Shown piece after piece: positions 18,044 through 26,411 of a stretch of 64,000 nt of DNA. The stretch is from IMG/VR virus record IMGVR_UViG_3300032132_000754, positions 121,178 to 185,177 of that record; one strand, written 5' to 3'. Every line of letters starts with the position of its first letter. Within the stretch, counting starts at the first letter, position 1. The notes under the pieces are model-generated. The model did not search any database and was not told the DNA's origin. It saw only the letters and a program-made list of their open reading frames with translations. Made by a program: the position numbers and the translations under genes. Source of the DNA: a virus.

Positions 18044-19156
18044 TCACCTCGGTATATTTTTGATCATTAGAATGTAGTTATCGTCTTTAGGGCTACCAAT
18101 ACTCCTCATCCTAAAAGAATGGTATGGCTCGAAACGATCTAAGCAATCCCTCCAATCATCCTGCCAAACAATCGCCATGACCGTCTCGCAGTTAGGATAA
18201 TTATCCAGAATCTGTCCTAACTCATCGGCATTCAAAGGAGACATAGGATCATTAGTGATGAGTAAATCAACTTCTTCTGCTTCATCAGATGCTGAACTCC
18301 CAAGAAATTCAGCCATTTCAGACATACCGTTGCTGTGTTCAGGGCTGATGTGCGGATGGATATATGATCCACCATCTATTAAAACCGCCAACCCAACAAA
18401 TCCCCAGTCTGGATTAAGATCGTAAACGTTTAACCCTTCTACGGGAAACCACTGCTTGAACAACGCGCGATAGAAATTTGGATGTCGGCTAGTATAGAGA
18501 AATCTGGCAATTTCATAAGCTATATCTTCTCTTATAAAATCCATATTCTTTTTATAAAGAGCATTTAGAGCTTTCCAAATATTATTAAAAGTCCAATGCA
18601 GTCCCAAATCATTAGGCATAAATTGAAAGATTAACCGCCTTCCTTCAGGTCGGTGACGCCTTAGTGTGGAAAATCTAATGACATTGGTCTGGAAATGCTC
18701 TAGCGGTGTAGACTTGACTTTTTCAATTTCATCCCATAAGATCGGCTTATCATATTGCGGATTTATCCATCCTTTTTCGAAAAGCTGAACTGCAAAGTCG
18801 TGAATAAAGAAACGCACGTCCACCCACCCCATTTTTTGTAAGTCCTTGTTCTTGACTATAAAATGGTTTTTAAGCAATTCATACTTTTCTGGATATAATT
18901 GTGCATTAATTTGAAATTGCTTGTGGATTGGTGGCAATGTTTCAGTGATTAGATTTTCAAAGTCTGGAGTAAAAAGATTTACAGTGCGTTTATTGTAAGC
19001 ATCTTCATTTAATGCCCAGTATTCAGTAATCCCGGTGTCGAATGTTACTCTGAGGAAGTAGTAGGTTCTTTCAACTCTTACTACGTGGGGATGTTCGTCG
19101 AGGTAATTTTCCAAATCTCTGAGCAAAAGTTTGGTCGCGATCCACTCTTTTCCCAT
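18044..19156 (-). CDS. Hypothetical protein, possibly split from the upstream HTH gene
   Basis: The 370-residue protein is not recognised. Its N-terminal 60 residues look like a small alpha/beta domain, the middle (about 80-250) is helical, and the C-terminal part (LLITNDPMSPLNADELGQIL, then VMAIVWQDDW) looks Rossmann-like. AGAGG sits 7 nt before the ATG, supporting an independent start. However, the gene overlaps the end of 19071-19841 by 86 nt. The overlap codes poorly in that frame, so the two could be one protein divided by a +1 shift near 19150. Confidence 0.65.
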   Translation of the reverse strand: MGKEWIATKLLLRDLENYLDEHPHVVRVERTYYFLRVTFDTGITEYWALNEDAYNKRTVNLFTPDFENLITETLPPIHKQFQINAQLYPEKYELLKNHFIVKNKDLQKMGWVDVRFFIHDFAVQLFEKGWINPQYDKPILWDEIEKVKSTPLEHFQTNVIRFSTLRRHRPEGRRLIFQFMPNDLGLHWTFNNIWKALNALYKKNMDFIREDIAYEIARFLYTSRHPNFYRALFKQWFPVEGLNVYDLNPDWGFVGLAVLIDGGSYIHPHISPEHSNGMSEMAEFLGSSASDEAEEVDLLITNDPMSPLNADELGQILDNYPNCETVMAIVWQDDWRDCLDRFEPYHSFRMRSIGSPKDDNYILMIKNIPR

Positions 19157-19841
19157 TAGAATACCTCTTACCCCTGATAATCATATTTATCGTTCCAGCC
19201 CTATATTGCTCATAGAATGAATCGCGGGCGGCACGAATTTCTTTAAGTGTAGCCTTCCTAGTGTTATAAATATTAGATTCTGCTAATCCGCGCGTTCTGA
19301 TTTGGAATAAAGCTAGCCAATTGGCGATCGTCTGATGAGAAACACCGGCTAACCCGGCGCATTGATGAAGAGTATACCCACACCCACCATCGTCATCAGA
19401 TTCGAACCCATTAGACTCGCACCATTTTAGATAATCTTTACGACGAGAATAATAGTATTGTAACCATCCTTCTTCGCAACACGGATTTTTGGAGTAAACA
19501 GATTCTTCATGTGTTCTTCTCCGGATCCCATGTCGTTTCAATCTTCTAGCGACTTTATCCCAATCATTAGGATGGCCAATTAAAGCTGCGATAGCTGTTA
19601 AACCCATGCCTTTCTGGACATAGTGTTCTTCGAAGAAAGCTTTATTATCCCATCCTACTACTGGAGTTGGCAACGGTTTTACTGGTTTAACATAGCCGTT
19701 AACAATAACGCCACAACGACGTTTCCATATAACAATAGTATCAACAGATCGATCAGCCAAGACAGCTAACTCAACATTGGTTAGCCCCTTATTGATGCTG
19801 AAAAAATCTCTAAGAGAATTGTTGTCTCGTGGGTTTGGCAT
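19071..19841 (-). CDS. Multi-helix-turn-helix DNA-binding protein
   Basis: The 256-residue protein contains three helix-turn-helix-like segments: LTNVELAVLADRSVDTIVIW (about 20-39), GLTAIAALIGHPNDWDKVAR (about 79-98) and TLHQCAGLAGVSHQTIANWL (about 157-176), each followed by basic residues (RRLKRHGIRRRTHEES, FQIRTRG). This suggests sequence-specific DNA binding, as a regulator or the targeting part of a larger protein. The C-terminal 25 residues (from about GKRVDRDQ) look unconstrained and lie within the overlap with 18044-19156. Confidence 0.68.
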   Translation of the reverse strand: MPNPRDNNSLRDFFSINKGLTNVELAVLADRSVDTIVIWKRRCGVIVNGYVKPVKPLPTPVVGWDNKAFFEEHYVQKGMGLTAIAALIGHPNDWDKVARRLKRHGIRRRTHEESVYSKNPCCEEGWLQYYYSRRKDYLKWCESNGFESDDDGGCGYTLHQCAGLAGVSHQTIANWLALFQIRTRGLAESNIYNTRKATLKEIRAARDSFYEQYRAGTINMIIRGKRYSNGKRVDRDQTFAQRFGKLPRRTSPRSKS

Positions 19842-20812
19842 TATTCTTCTGGAATAGCATCGATAGACTGACTCATGCTCTGAAGAGCTTTTCTGATTTG
19901 CTCTTTCTCATCATCAGAATGTCCAACTTTTACCTTCTGAGGAGTAGCCATGCTAGACTTGACACTCTGGATTGGCGATTGAACAGGTTCAGTCCTAGGA
20001 TGCTTCTTGACCTTAGGATGAATGACTGGTCTTGGAGCAGGTGCTTTAGGAGCTGGTGCTGGTTTAGTCGGTGTAGGCTCTGCCGCTGGCTCAGGTTCAT
20101 CAAAACCAGGGCCTAGATCCAGTGGTTCCATTTCAGCTTTTGGTTTCTTCGGAGGTTTAGGTGGAGCAGGTGGCTTCGGAGGTTTAGGTGGTTTTGGTTT
20201 ACTTAATTGTGGTTCAAGCTCAGGTTCCGGCAATTCCGGCTCCTCTTCAGCTTTCTTAACTGCTTTTTGTCGTTTAGCATCTTCAGACCCTCTAGACTGA
20301 ATCGCTTTATCTAACAATTCACTTTTAGTGTCTATATCGAGTTCATTCCAGTCTTTGTGTGGATAGTCTTTGGCGGCTAATCCTTCAGCTTCTTCTTTAT
20401 CGTCAGTTGTAGCTTTTAAAGCGTATAGTCTACCCCTTACCGGCCTGGTAGAAATCTTTGCCATATTATAAGTCCGATAAGCTCTGCGGAAAATATCTGG
20501 CAATAAAGTTTTCCCAATTCTATATCGAGACTTCATGTTGTTTACTTTAAGGATGTCTGGAAGAGCTTTTTGTACTGCAGCCAATTCTTCTTCATCAGCT
20601 AATACTGCTAAATTTAAACCACATAGAAATTTCTTTTTGACATCATGTCTATCGGTCATGCGCCAAGTTCCTAAATATAGGACAATCGGGCTCGGGTGAG
20701 ACATAACAGCTTGACCACGGCGAATCTTCTGATAATCGAAATATAGTTTTTCGCCATAATCGTCAGAATTTTCGAAGATTGTTTGTGGTTCAGCTATTTC
20801 TTCTAAAAACAT
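19841..20812 (-). CDS. Hypothetical protein with proline-rich linker
   Basis: The 323-residue protein has an N-terminal globular part (about 1-150; WRMTDRHDVKKKFLCGLNLA). A long linker of PKPPKPPAPPKPP type and other Pro/Ala/Glu repeats follows (about 190-290), and a short C-terminal helix ends the protein (EKEQIRKALQSMSQSID). It is not recognised. Such linkers separate domains in virion or DNA-bound proteins. The stop and start overlap both neighbours by 1 nt. Confidence 0.65.
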   Translation of the reverse strand: MFLEEIAEPQTIFENSDDYGEKLYFDYQKIRRGQAVMSHPSPIVLYLGTWRMTDRHDVKKKFLCGLNLAVLADEEELAAVQKALPDILKVNNMKSRYRIGKTLLPDIFRRAYRTYNMAKISTRPVRGRLYALKATTDDKEEAEGLAAKDYPHKDWNELDIDTKSELLDKAIQSRGSEDAKRQKAVKKAEEEPELPEPELEPQLSKPKPPKPPKPPAPPKPPKKPKAEMEPLDLGPGFDEPEPAAEPTPTKPAPAPKAPAPRPVIHPKVKKHPRTEPVQSPIQSVKSSMATPQKVKVGHSDDEKEQIRKALQSMSQSIDAIPEE

Positions 20813-21015
20813 TAGTTCAACTGCCCTGACATGCCGTTAATCTTCATCGTAATCTTTCCAAGCTGACGACATTCGGCTCTAATATCTCTTGAACCGTCAG
20901 GGCGTAATTGGAATGGTCCATATCCAACATCAATAGACTTGGGCATAATGATTGGTTGTAGTTTTTTGGCTACTGGTCGTCCTAAGACGCACTTTTTAGC
21001 ACGGATCTGATACAT
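20812..21015 (-). CDS. Hypothetical small protein
   Basis: The 67-residue protein is basic and not recognised (RAKKCVLGRPVAKKLQPIIM). It overlaps the upstream gene by 20 nt and the downstream gene by 1 nt, which supports it being translated as part of the operon. Confidence 0.55.
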   Translation of the reverse strand: MYQIRAKKCVLGRPVAKKLQPIIMPKSIDVGYGPFQLRPDGSRDIRAECRQLGKITMKINGMSGQLN

Positions 21016-21262
21016 TATTTCCCTTTTCTACTTTAATGAATTTGTCTTGGCCTTGCAAGACTCGATCAGAATAGTATTGAAATTCCCTGAAATTATTAAA
21101 ACGACGGATTAGGCGATCGCCATCCATCAATTTATATTGGCCAAGGGCTCGTTCAGATTCTTGGGTACGTAAAAGAGTTAACCTAGATAGGGATTCAGCT
21201 GGGACACCAGACTTGGAACCAAGTTTGGTACTATTCTTAGCCGTTACTACTTTCAGGTTCAT
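20996..21262 (-). CDS. Hypothetical small protein
   Basis: The 88-residue product (MNLKVVTAKNSTKLG start) is not recognised. The ATG at 21262 is preferred over an in-frame ATG at 21286 because it keeps the overlap with the preceding gene to 26 nt, an overlap size seen elsewhere in this genome. FREFQYYSDRVLQGQDKF is the most structured part. Confidence 0.55.
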   Translation of the reverse strand: MNLKVVTAKNSTKLGSKSGVPAESLSRLTLLRTQESERALGQYKLMDGDRLIRRFNNFREFQYYSDRVLQGQDKFIKVEKGNNVSDPC

Positions 21263-21692
21263 CTTTTTGGATCGACATCTTTCCATGCTGCATTAGAACT
21301 TCAACTTGGCGCTTACGCACACCAGTCAATTTATCTAACGCACTCTTTTTATTTTTGGATCCTGCCTTCTTTACAACACTAGGATTAGCTTCAGTTCCTG
21401 TGATGACACAAGTAAAATCTTCCTTAATAAAAAGACCTTCCTTCAAAAGTTCCAAAGCTCGACCAGGGTTAACCGGCCCAGGCCAGAATGCAACCTGCTT
21501 AGATAACGGTGAGAACCGGCCAGCAGAAAGGTAAGTCGAACGGTTCTCTAGATAACCGCCGCGACCAGGCACAGAAGGCAATTCGTTTCGATGCCGAACA
21601 ACAACCAACCTCTCATCTCGCAAGACGAAGAATTCTTTTGAATCGGGATCGTTTAATAGTGAATCGGGTGAAGTAATGTCAGTTTCGCTCAT
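21237..21692 (-). CDS. Hypothetical protein
   Basis: The 151-residue protein is not recognised. It has an early beta region (KEFFVLRDERLVVVRHRNEL), a middle Trp/Pro-rich segment and a lysine-rich C-terminal helix (SKNKKSALDKLTGVRKRQVE) that could bind nucleic acid. It is in a minus-strand run of unknown genes between the fibre region and the zinc-finger gene at 22156. Confidence 0.6.
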   Translation of the reverse strand: MSETDITSPDSLLNDPDSKEFFVLRDERLVVVRHRNELPSVPGRGGYLENRSTYLSAGRFSPLSKQVAFWPGPVNPGRALELLKEGLFIKEDFTCVITGTEANPSVVKKAGSKNKKSALDKLTGVRKRQVEVLMQHGKMSIQKDEPESSNG

Positions 21693-21716
21693 AGTTGCTC
21701 CTACGAGGTTATTTAC

Positions 21717-22112
21717 TTAGGACCCATCGCGCTCTGGTATAATGCGATGGCAGCTAGCAGTCTGAACAGCATGCTTAACATTTAAGCCCCTACGAATAAG
21801 CATGATCTCAGAATTGCGCAAAACAGGGTCGTCAAAACCGATGAGACGTCCGTTTTTATATGGCAGGTGAGTGCTAAAACTAGTGCTAGTCAGCCCAAAA
21901 GCTTGACGTACAGTTGAAACCCTAGATGGATTATAAGCTTGTTTTTGGATATTAGAACGTTGATGCGGTGTTCCAGTAGTGTCCCGATGAATAGTATTTA
22001 ATGCAGCTACGCCAATTGTCGATGCTACGTCGAAATGATTAGTTTGCTTTTTCTCTGAAGCAGCCAGGTTATTGACCACAGTAACTATAACGTAATCATT
22101 CAATCCAAACAT
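21717..22112 (-). CDS. Hypothetical protein
   Basis: The 131-residue protein starts with a hydrophobic strand (YVIVTVVNNLA), followed by a basic middle (SRVSTVRQAFG) and C-terminal EIMLIRRGLNVKHAVQ. It is not recognised. It is divergent from the gene at 22156, with 43 bp between starts. Confidence 0.6.
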   Translation of the reverse strand: MFGLNDYVIVTVVNNLAASEKKQTNHFDVASTIGVAALNTIHRDTTGTPHQRSNIQKQAYNPSRVSTVRQAFGLTSTSFSTHLPYKNGRLIGFDDPVLRNSEIMLIRRGLNVKHAVQTASCHRIIPERDGS

Positions 22113-22155
22113 GTTCTATCTTTGATGGCACAAAAATACGATACTGGAAAACCGC

Positions 22156-23238
22156 ATGGATTTAAACGAAGAGCTTCTAAAAGACATTATGGAACGCCAA
22201 GAGAGTAACTGGGCTAAACGGGACTCTAAAGACGGTAAAAAACAAGTAAGCCAGGAATACTCGGCCCATAAAAAACGGCGAAATGCAACTGGAGCCGCGC
22301 GAGAGCAGAACAAGCGAGTTCGAGGCACAGAAAAAGGCCACAAACAAGCCGCAGCCCGTGATAAAGTTCGCCGAGCTAAAGAACAAGGCGAGATTAAACA
22401 ACCTAAAACTTGTCCAAAATGCGGCACTGCTACTAGCGATATGATTTTCGACCACGATAAGAGCTATGAAAAATCAGATCAACTCGCTGGAAGATTCATG
22501 TGTAGGACGTGTCACAATAGAAAGGATAACAACAAACCAGGAGACAAATCCACTAAAGGAAAGCGTCGCCCTGGCATTATTGGCAAATCCAAAGGCGATA
22601 CTGAAATCGCTAAGACTAAAGCCGAGGCCGTCAGAAAAGAAATTTCACCAATCCAAGAAATTATCAACATTATGGATGATGGTTGGGACGTAATGAACGA
22701 AGGTTGGGACGAATTAGGAATTGAAGACCCCAATTTGCCAGGAGACGAGCCACAGGGCGCTGATTGCATGCGATTTAGAGAAGAATTCTTCAAAGAATGG
22801 GAAGAATGGGAAGGCCCAGACGCCGAATTCGAAGCCGAAGAATTTAGTGAAGAACACCATGAACGTTGTAAAGGCTGCCAGACATGGCTTGAAGTCGAAA
22901 TGAACCAAGTAGAAAAACCTTTTATGGATTGGTTATTCAATCGACTAACCGACGATCCAGAAGAGGTAAAGCGCCTAAAACAAAATGTCGAGCGATCCAG
23001 ACGACGGGAAGCGAAGTCTCAAAATAATAAAGCGCCTGCCGAGCCCCCAGCAGGTTGGCAAATGGATTGCAACGCCGCGAGAGACATCATCGATCAATTA
23101 GATCAAAACAATCCTAAAGAATGGCAGCAAATGGAGCAACATACTCGAACGTGCGAAAATTGCACACATTATCTGCATCAAACAGGGCCCTATGAAGGCA
23201 AGCTTGGATTCAATCCAGACGATTTAGATTACGATTGA
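22156..23238 (+). CDS. Endonuclease-VII-like zinc module fused to two anti-sigma-like zinc fingers
   Basis: The 360-residue protein has a basic N-terminus, then C86-x2-C89 ... FDHDKS (H100) ... C116-x2-C119, matching the treble-clef core of HNH and recombination endonuclease VII-like proteins. Two repeats follow that each match the zf-HC2/ZAS anti-sigma pattern: C204 ... H234-x3-C238-x2-C241, and C305 ... H329-x3-C333-x2-C336. ZAS domains bind sigma factors in known anti-sigma proteins. I infer a possible transcription-control or nuclease role; which one is unresolved. It is isolated on the plus strand and overlaps the convergent gene by 10 nt. Confidence 0.7.
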   Translation: MDLNEELLKDIMERQESNWAKRDSKDGKKQVSQEYSAHKKRRNATGAAREQNKRVRGTEKGHKQAAARDKVRRAKEQGEIKQPKTCPKCGTATSDMIFDHDKSYEKSDQLAGRFMCRTCHNRKDNNKPGDKSTKGKRRPGIIGKSKGDTEIAKTKAEAVRKEISPIQEIINIMDDGWDVMNEGWDELGIEDPNLPGDEPQGADCMRFREEFFKEWEEWEGPDAEFEAEEFSEEHHERCKGCQTWLEVEMNQVEKPFMDWLFNRLTDDPEEVKRLKQNVERSRRREAKSQNNKAPAEPPAGWQMDCNAARDIIDQLDQNNPKEWQQMEQHTRTCENCTHYLHQTGPYEGKLGFNPDDLDYD

Positions 23239-23582
23239 TGCAGATCGTATTTTCGGTACGTAACGATTGCACCATAAACACTATGGGTCAACACTGCGCC
23301 GAATTTTTCCCAGGACCATATCATATGGTTATAACAACTGGCAGCTCGTTCTAGTTTATCATCGACGGATTGTAGGCTACCAGGGCTTGTAACATCTATT
23401 ACTAAATCACTAGTAAAACGAGATTTAGCAGTCACTATAGTGTCTTCAAAAAAGAATTCCATAATTTCAAATGGACGCCCAGGGCGATTCATATGCATTA
23501 CAAAAACTTTATCGTTATTTCGAAAAACTCCGTTAATTTTATTCTTTAATAAATGCTCGTGAACAAGATCGATTGTATTCAT
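23229..23582 (-). CDS. DPxxF-family small protein (divergent)
   Basis: The 117-residue protein carries VIDVTSPGSLQSVDDKL at about 61-77, a divergent form of the DPxxF signature, after an N-terminal helix (IDLVHEHLLKNK) and a beta-rich middle. Unlike most members it has a 40-residue extension after the signature. Function unknown. Confidence 0.6.
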   Translation of the reverse strand: MNTIDLVHEHLLKNKINGVFRNNDKVFVMHMNRPGRPFEIMEFFFEDTIVTAKSRFTSDLVIDVTSPGSLQSVDDKLERAASCYNHMIWSWEKFGAVLTHSVYGAIVTYRKYDLHQS

Positions 23583-23601
23583 ACAATTTAAATACTAAAC
23601 T

Positions 23602-24453
23602 TTATCTAACGTCTGGCAGATCTAAATCTGGAGCGTCGTAGTCGTCGTCATCATCATAATCGGGATGGTTAGATGAAATATGCGTAGAGCGGTGCACTCT
23701 CTGAACCTCCGGAGAATCTGTTTTACGTACTCGACAGGTAGCACAAATGGTGTCAGTAGTAAGGTAGCTGCCTCCGCCTGCTTTAGCGATGGCTGACAAC
23801 ATTACAACATTTTGTTCTGCACTAACGCCAAAGCAGAAGATTCCGATTTTTCCTTTTTTACGATCTGTTCGTGCTTTCTGCAATTTATCGATTAGAATTT
23901 TAACTTCTGACGGTTTCTTACCTTGAAAACTTGGATAAGTATTGTTCCCATCAGAGAAAAGAATAATAGTTAAATCATCACGATGAATATTTAATTCAAA
24001 TGCTTTTTGGATAGCTGAGCCAATATCAGTATAACTAGTACATCTTACTTTATTTAGAAAATCGTTAGCCGATTTCACTGCATTTAAACTGGGAAGCTTT
24101 GCCCATCCGGTCGGCGGTGGTTTTGGATCGTCTTTTTCTTTAAGACCTGCCCAGAAACTCATCTCGTTTAATGTAGATTGAAATGTGAACATGCTAAACA
24201 TGGCTTCGTCTGTAGGCATATGTAGTATGCCATTTACTTCGCGCATCGCCACTTTAAAACGGTCATTTCTACCCATTGAAGTAGAACAATCAAATAAGAA
24301 AATAATGTTCTTTGTTACACGTTGTTTGGTTCTAACAACGTGTGTGATAATTGGTTTAGTTGGTGGTTTAGCCCCTTGCTTGGTATCTTGGCCACCACCT
24401 CCGGGGCAAGCAATACCAAATAACAAGGCTAATACTAGAAAAATCTTCTTCAT
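23602..24453 (-). CDS. VWA-domain lipoprotein
   Basis: The 283-residue protein starts with a lipoprotein-type signal, MKKIFLVLALLFGIAC, with the modified Cys at position 16. A von Willebrand factor A domain follows, with the MIDAS motif D55-x-S57-x-S59 (DCSTSMG) and later FSDGNN. The domain (about 48-235) would bind a divalent ion and protein ligands at the cell surface or in the periplasm. The C-terminal tail is strongly acidic (HPDYDDDDDYDAPDLDL). It is followed by three small genes, one of which is another lipoprotein (25103-25381). A host-envelope role such as exclusion of other phages is an inference. Confidence 0.8.
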   Translation of the reverse strand: MKKIFLVLALLFGIACPGGGGQDTKQGAKPPTKPIITHVVRTKQRVTKNIIFLFDCSTSMGRNDRFKVAMREVNGILHMPTDEAMFSMFTFQSTLNEMSFWAGLKEKDDPKPPPTGWAKLPSLNAVKSANDFLNKVRCTSYTDIGSAIQKAFELNIHRDDLTIILFSDGNNTYPSFQGKKPSEVKILIDKLQKARTDRKKGKIGIFCFGVSAEQNVVMLSAIAKAGGGSYLTTDTICATCRVRKTDSPEVQRVHRSTHISSNHPDYDDDDDYDAPDLDLPDVR

Positions 24454-24462
24454 ATTTGGCGT

Positions 24463-24663
24463 TTATAAAGACCTGTATACATGACCAATATCCTTAATAT
24501 GCTCAACTTGAACGTCATTATCGATTTCTTTATCTGATAAGAATTGAACGGTTAAGTTGAACCCGTTGCATTGAATGCTGGCTATGTTCGTACCTTCCGG
24601 TAAGTCAAGCCAATCCTCAAGTTGTGTAATCGGAATTGTGAACGAAGCCCGATTTAGTTCCAT
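24463..24663 (-). CDS. Hypothetical small protein
   Basis: The 66-residue protein is not recognised. It alternates hydrophobic and polar residues like a small beta domain (SFTIPITQLEDWLDLPEGTN, FNLTVQFLSDKEI). It overlaps its upstream neighbour by 1 nt and lies between two envelope-type genes. Confidence 0.6.
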   Translation of the reverse strand: MELNRASFTIPITQLEDWLDLPEGTNIASIQCNGFNLTVQFLSDKEIDNDVQVEHIKDIGHVYRSL

Positions 24664-25103
24664 TAAATGGCTGCTAATAGAAGAGGTAGAAGGAAACGGG
24701 CCCCAGCTGTCCCGATAGCTTTGGCAATTTCTAAAGCTTGTTCTTTTGCCTTTTCACGGTCTACTTCTTCTTGGGCAACATCGACCGCATCCCTAAGCAT
24801 ACCATCGATGAGGTCATCCGCCGAAGAAGCCCCAGATCTAATAAATTCTAACTGGGCTTCATGCGTATCGCCACGGGCTACGTGAGAAACGAATAATGTT
24901 AAACCTTTGCCGCCTAGCAACACTAGACTAGATTTATGGCTCTTTACAATATCTAGAGCTTGTGTTGCTCCTTGTTTAAGAAATTCGTCATCGGTTTTAT
25001 CAATTAATCTGCCTAACTCGCCAGCTAAGTCATCAAACCATTCATCGCTATTGTCGTCATATTGACCTTGCAATGCGTCAAGTGCTTGTCTAAATAATGA
25101 CAT
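24663..25103 (-). CDS. Hypothetical helical protein with hydrophobic C-terminus
   Basis: The 146-residue protein is almost entirely helical and acidic. It ends in a short hydrophobic segment (GTAGARFLLPLLLAAI, about 131-146) that may touch the membrane. A glycine-containing hydrophobic stretch (SSLVLLGGKGLTLFVSHVA) lies at about 58-76. It is not recognised. It sits directly after the lipoprotein gene at 25103-25381 with a 1-nt overlap. Confidence 0.6.
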   Translation of the reverse strand: MSLFRQALDALQGQYDDNSDEWFDDLAGELGRLIDKTDDEFLKQGATQALDIVKSHKSSLVLLGGKGLTLFVSHVARGDTHEAQLEFIRSGASSADDLIDGMLRDAVDVAQEEVDREKAKEQALEIAKAIGTAGARFLLPLLLAAI

Positions 25104-25381
25104 CAGTTACCCTCTGGATCTAGACCTAATTCTACTAGAACTAGTTTCACGTCAGCAGGCGGTTCATTACCATTGACATTCCATTCGAATGCCCAAAACG
25201 CGACTCGTGAAGCATGGATATACCTACGATCTTGCTCTGGAGTAGTTTCACCGCTCTCCATCAAGTTGACATATTGGTCGGCACGCGCGGCGTTGCGACT
25301 AGCAACATCTCTAACTTTTTGAGAGACACATCCGGTCGTAAAAACTAAAGCCAATAACGTTGTGTACAGTAATTTTTTCAT
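25103..25381 (-). CDS. Small lipoprotein
   Basis: The 92-residue protein has a classic signal and lipobox, MKKLLYTTLLALVFTTGC, with Cys18 as the probable lipidated residue, followed by a short helical domain. In a phage this size could suit an outer-membrane spanin or an exclusion protein, but the proline-rich character of many o-spanins is missing. It points to a host with lipoprotein sorting, probably Gram-negative. Confidence 0.72.
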   Translation of the reverse strand: MKKLLYTTLLALVFTTGCVSQKVRDVASRNAARADQYVNLMESGETTPEQDRRYIHASRVAFWAFEWNVNGNEPPADVKLVLVELGLDPEGN

Positions 25382-25383
25382 CT

Positions 25384-25677
25384 TTACTCCTTGTTGAGAG
25401 CGTAACGCCCTTTAGATGCATCAGCAATTACATCAATAAATACTGATAACAAATCATTTTCTATCCTAATTGAGTTTTGCTTTGCGATACCCAAAATAAC
25501 GTCCATCACAGCTTTCTTCTTTTCAGGACCACCCTCTACGTCATATGCTTTAGCTCTTACTTCAGCAGATTCCATAATTTGTGGCAGCAAGATGAATAAA
25601 TCGGTTGGGTCGCACAAATCATATAGCTTACTAAGCTTCTTTACCGTTTCTGCCAATTTTTCTGGTTTGTAGATCAT
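25384..25677 (-). CDS. Hypothetical helical protein
   Basis: The 97-residue protein is helical (MIYKPEKLAETVKKLSKLYD, then DLFILLPQIMES) and not recognised. The ATG at 25677 forms an ATGA overlap with the stop of the HAD phosphatase gene. The longer frame starting at 25734 lies inside that gene and is rejected. Confidence 0.65.
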   Translation of the reverse strand: MIYKPEKLAETVKKLSKLYDLCDPTDLFILLPQIMESAEVRAKAYDVEGGPEKKKAVMDVILGIAKQNSIRIENDLLSVFIDVIADASKGRYALNKE

Positions 25678-26411
25678 TTTGTGTGTAGCTTTACTTTCCA
25701 AACACAATCGATGTGATCGGCCACTGGAACGCACGGAACACCAGCCTTGTAGACTGCATGGTCGTTACCTCCTGGCTCTAAAGCATCGCCGAAAAATAAG
25801 ATATCTTCTCTTTTGCAATGAAGATATTTTTCGATCATCTCTACGGCGAACCCTTTGTCCATGCCCCTGCGAGTAACATCAATACTAGTGGTACCGCCTA
25901 ACCGGACATCGAAGTCAGGCAATAGAGGCCGCATGATATCAAGTATTTCATGGCGGCGGCTACGCGTAGGGTCCCAGCCCTTTTTTAATTCGTACGGAGC
26001 TTCTTGGCCTAGCGCACTAAAAGTGACTTGAGAACCTCGTTCTTCTAAGACATCTCCAAAGGTTGTAGGTTCGTAATAACCGGTTTGTACAAACGCTTCA
26101 TTAAAAACACGGAAAATGACGCTGACTTCATCGTCTTCTAAATCATTCTTATAGACATTTTTAAGGTCGCCGTTTTCACCAACAGTGTAATAAGATGTTC
26201 CACTAGTGGGGAATAAATGTAAGCGTTCGAACCCATCACAAGTTGGGATCAGAGGTCCAATTAGTTGTTCTTTAAATTGTTCAATCTTTCCGCCGCTGAT
26301 AACACAGACTCTGTTTGAGAACAATAGTTTAACAAGTAGAGATTTCATTTGTTCGTCGATTGGACTCTTGCTTTGGGCTAGCGTGCCATCTAAATCGAAT
26401 GCTAAAATCAT
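25674..26411 (-). CDS. HAD-superfamily phosphomannomutase-like enzyme
   Basis: The 245-residue protein has the HAD nucleophile motif D6-L-D8-G-T, ISGG (motif II), a C2-type cap and FFGDALEPGGND (motif IV). The segments GSQVTFSALGQEAP and GGTTSIDVTRRGMDKG resemble the HAD-IIB phosphomannomutase group. The likely reaction is mannose-6-phosphate to mannose-1-phosphate, which would feed GDP-mannose synthesis, though a sugar phosphatase activity is also possible. It overlaps the macro-domain gene by 4 nt upstream and the next gene by 4 nt. Confidence 0.78.
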   Translation of the reverse strand: MILAFDLDGTLAQSKSPIDEQMKSLLVKLLFSNRVCVISGGKIEQFKEQLIGPLIPTCDGFERLHLFPTSGTSYYTVGENGDLKNVYKNDLEDDEVSVIFRVFNEAFVQTGYYEPTTFGDVLEERGSQVTFSALGQEAPYELKKGWDPTRSRRHEILDIMRPLLPDFDVRLGGTTSIDVTRRGMDKGFAVEMIEKYLHCKREDILFFGDALEPGGNDHAVYKAGVPCVPVADHIDCVWKVKLHTK

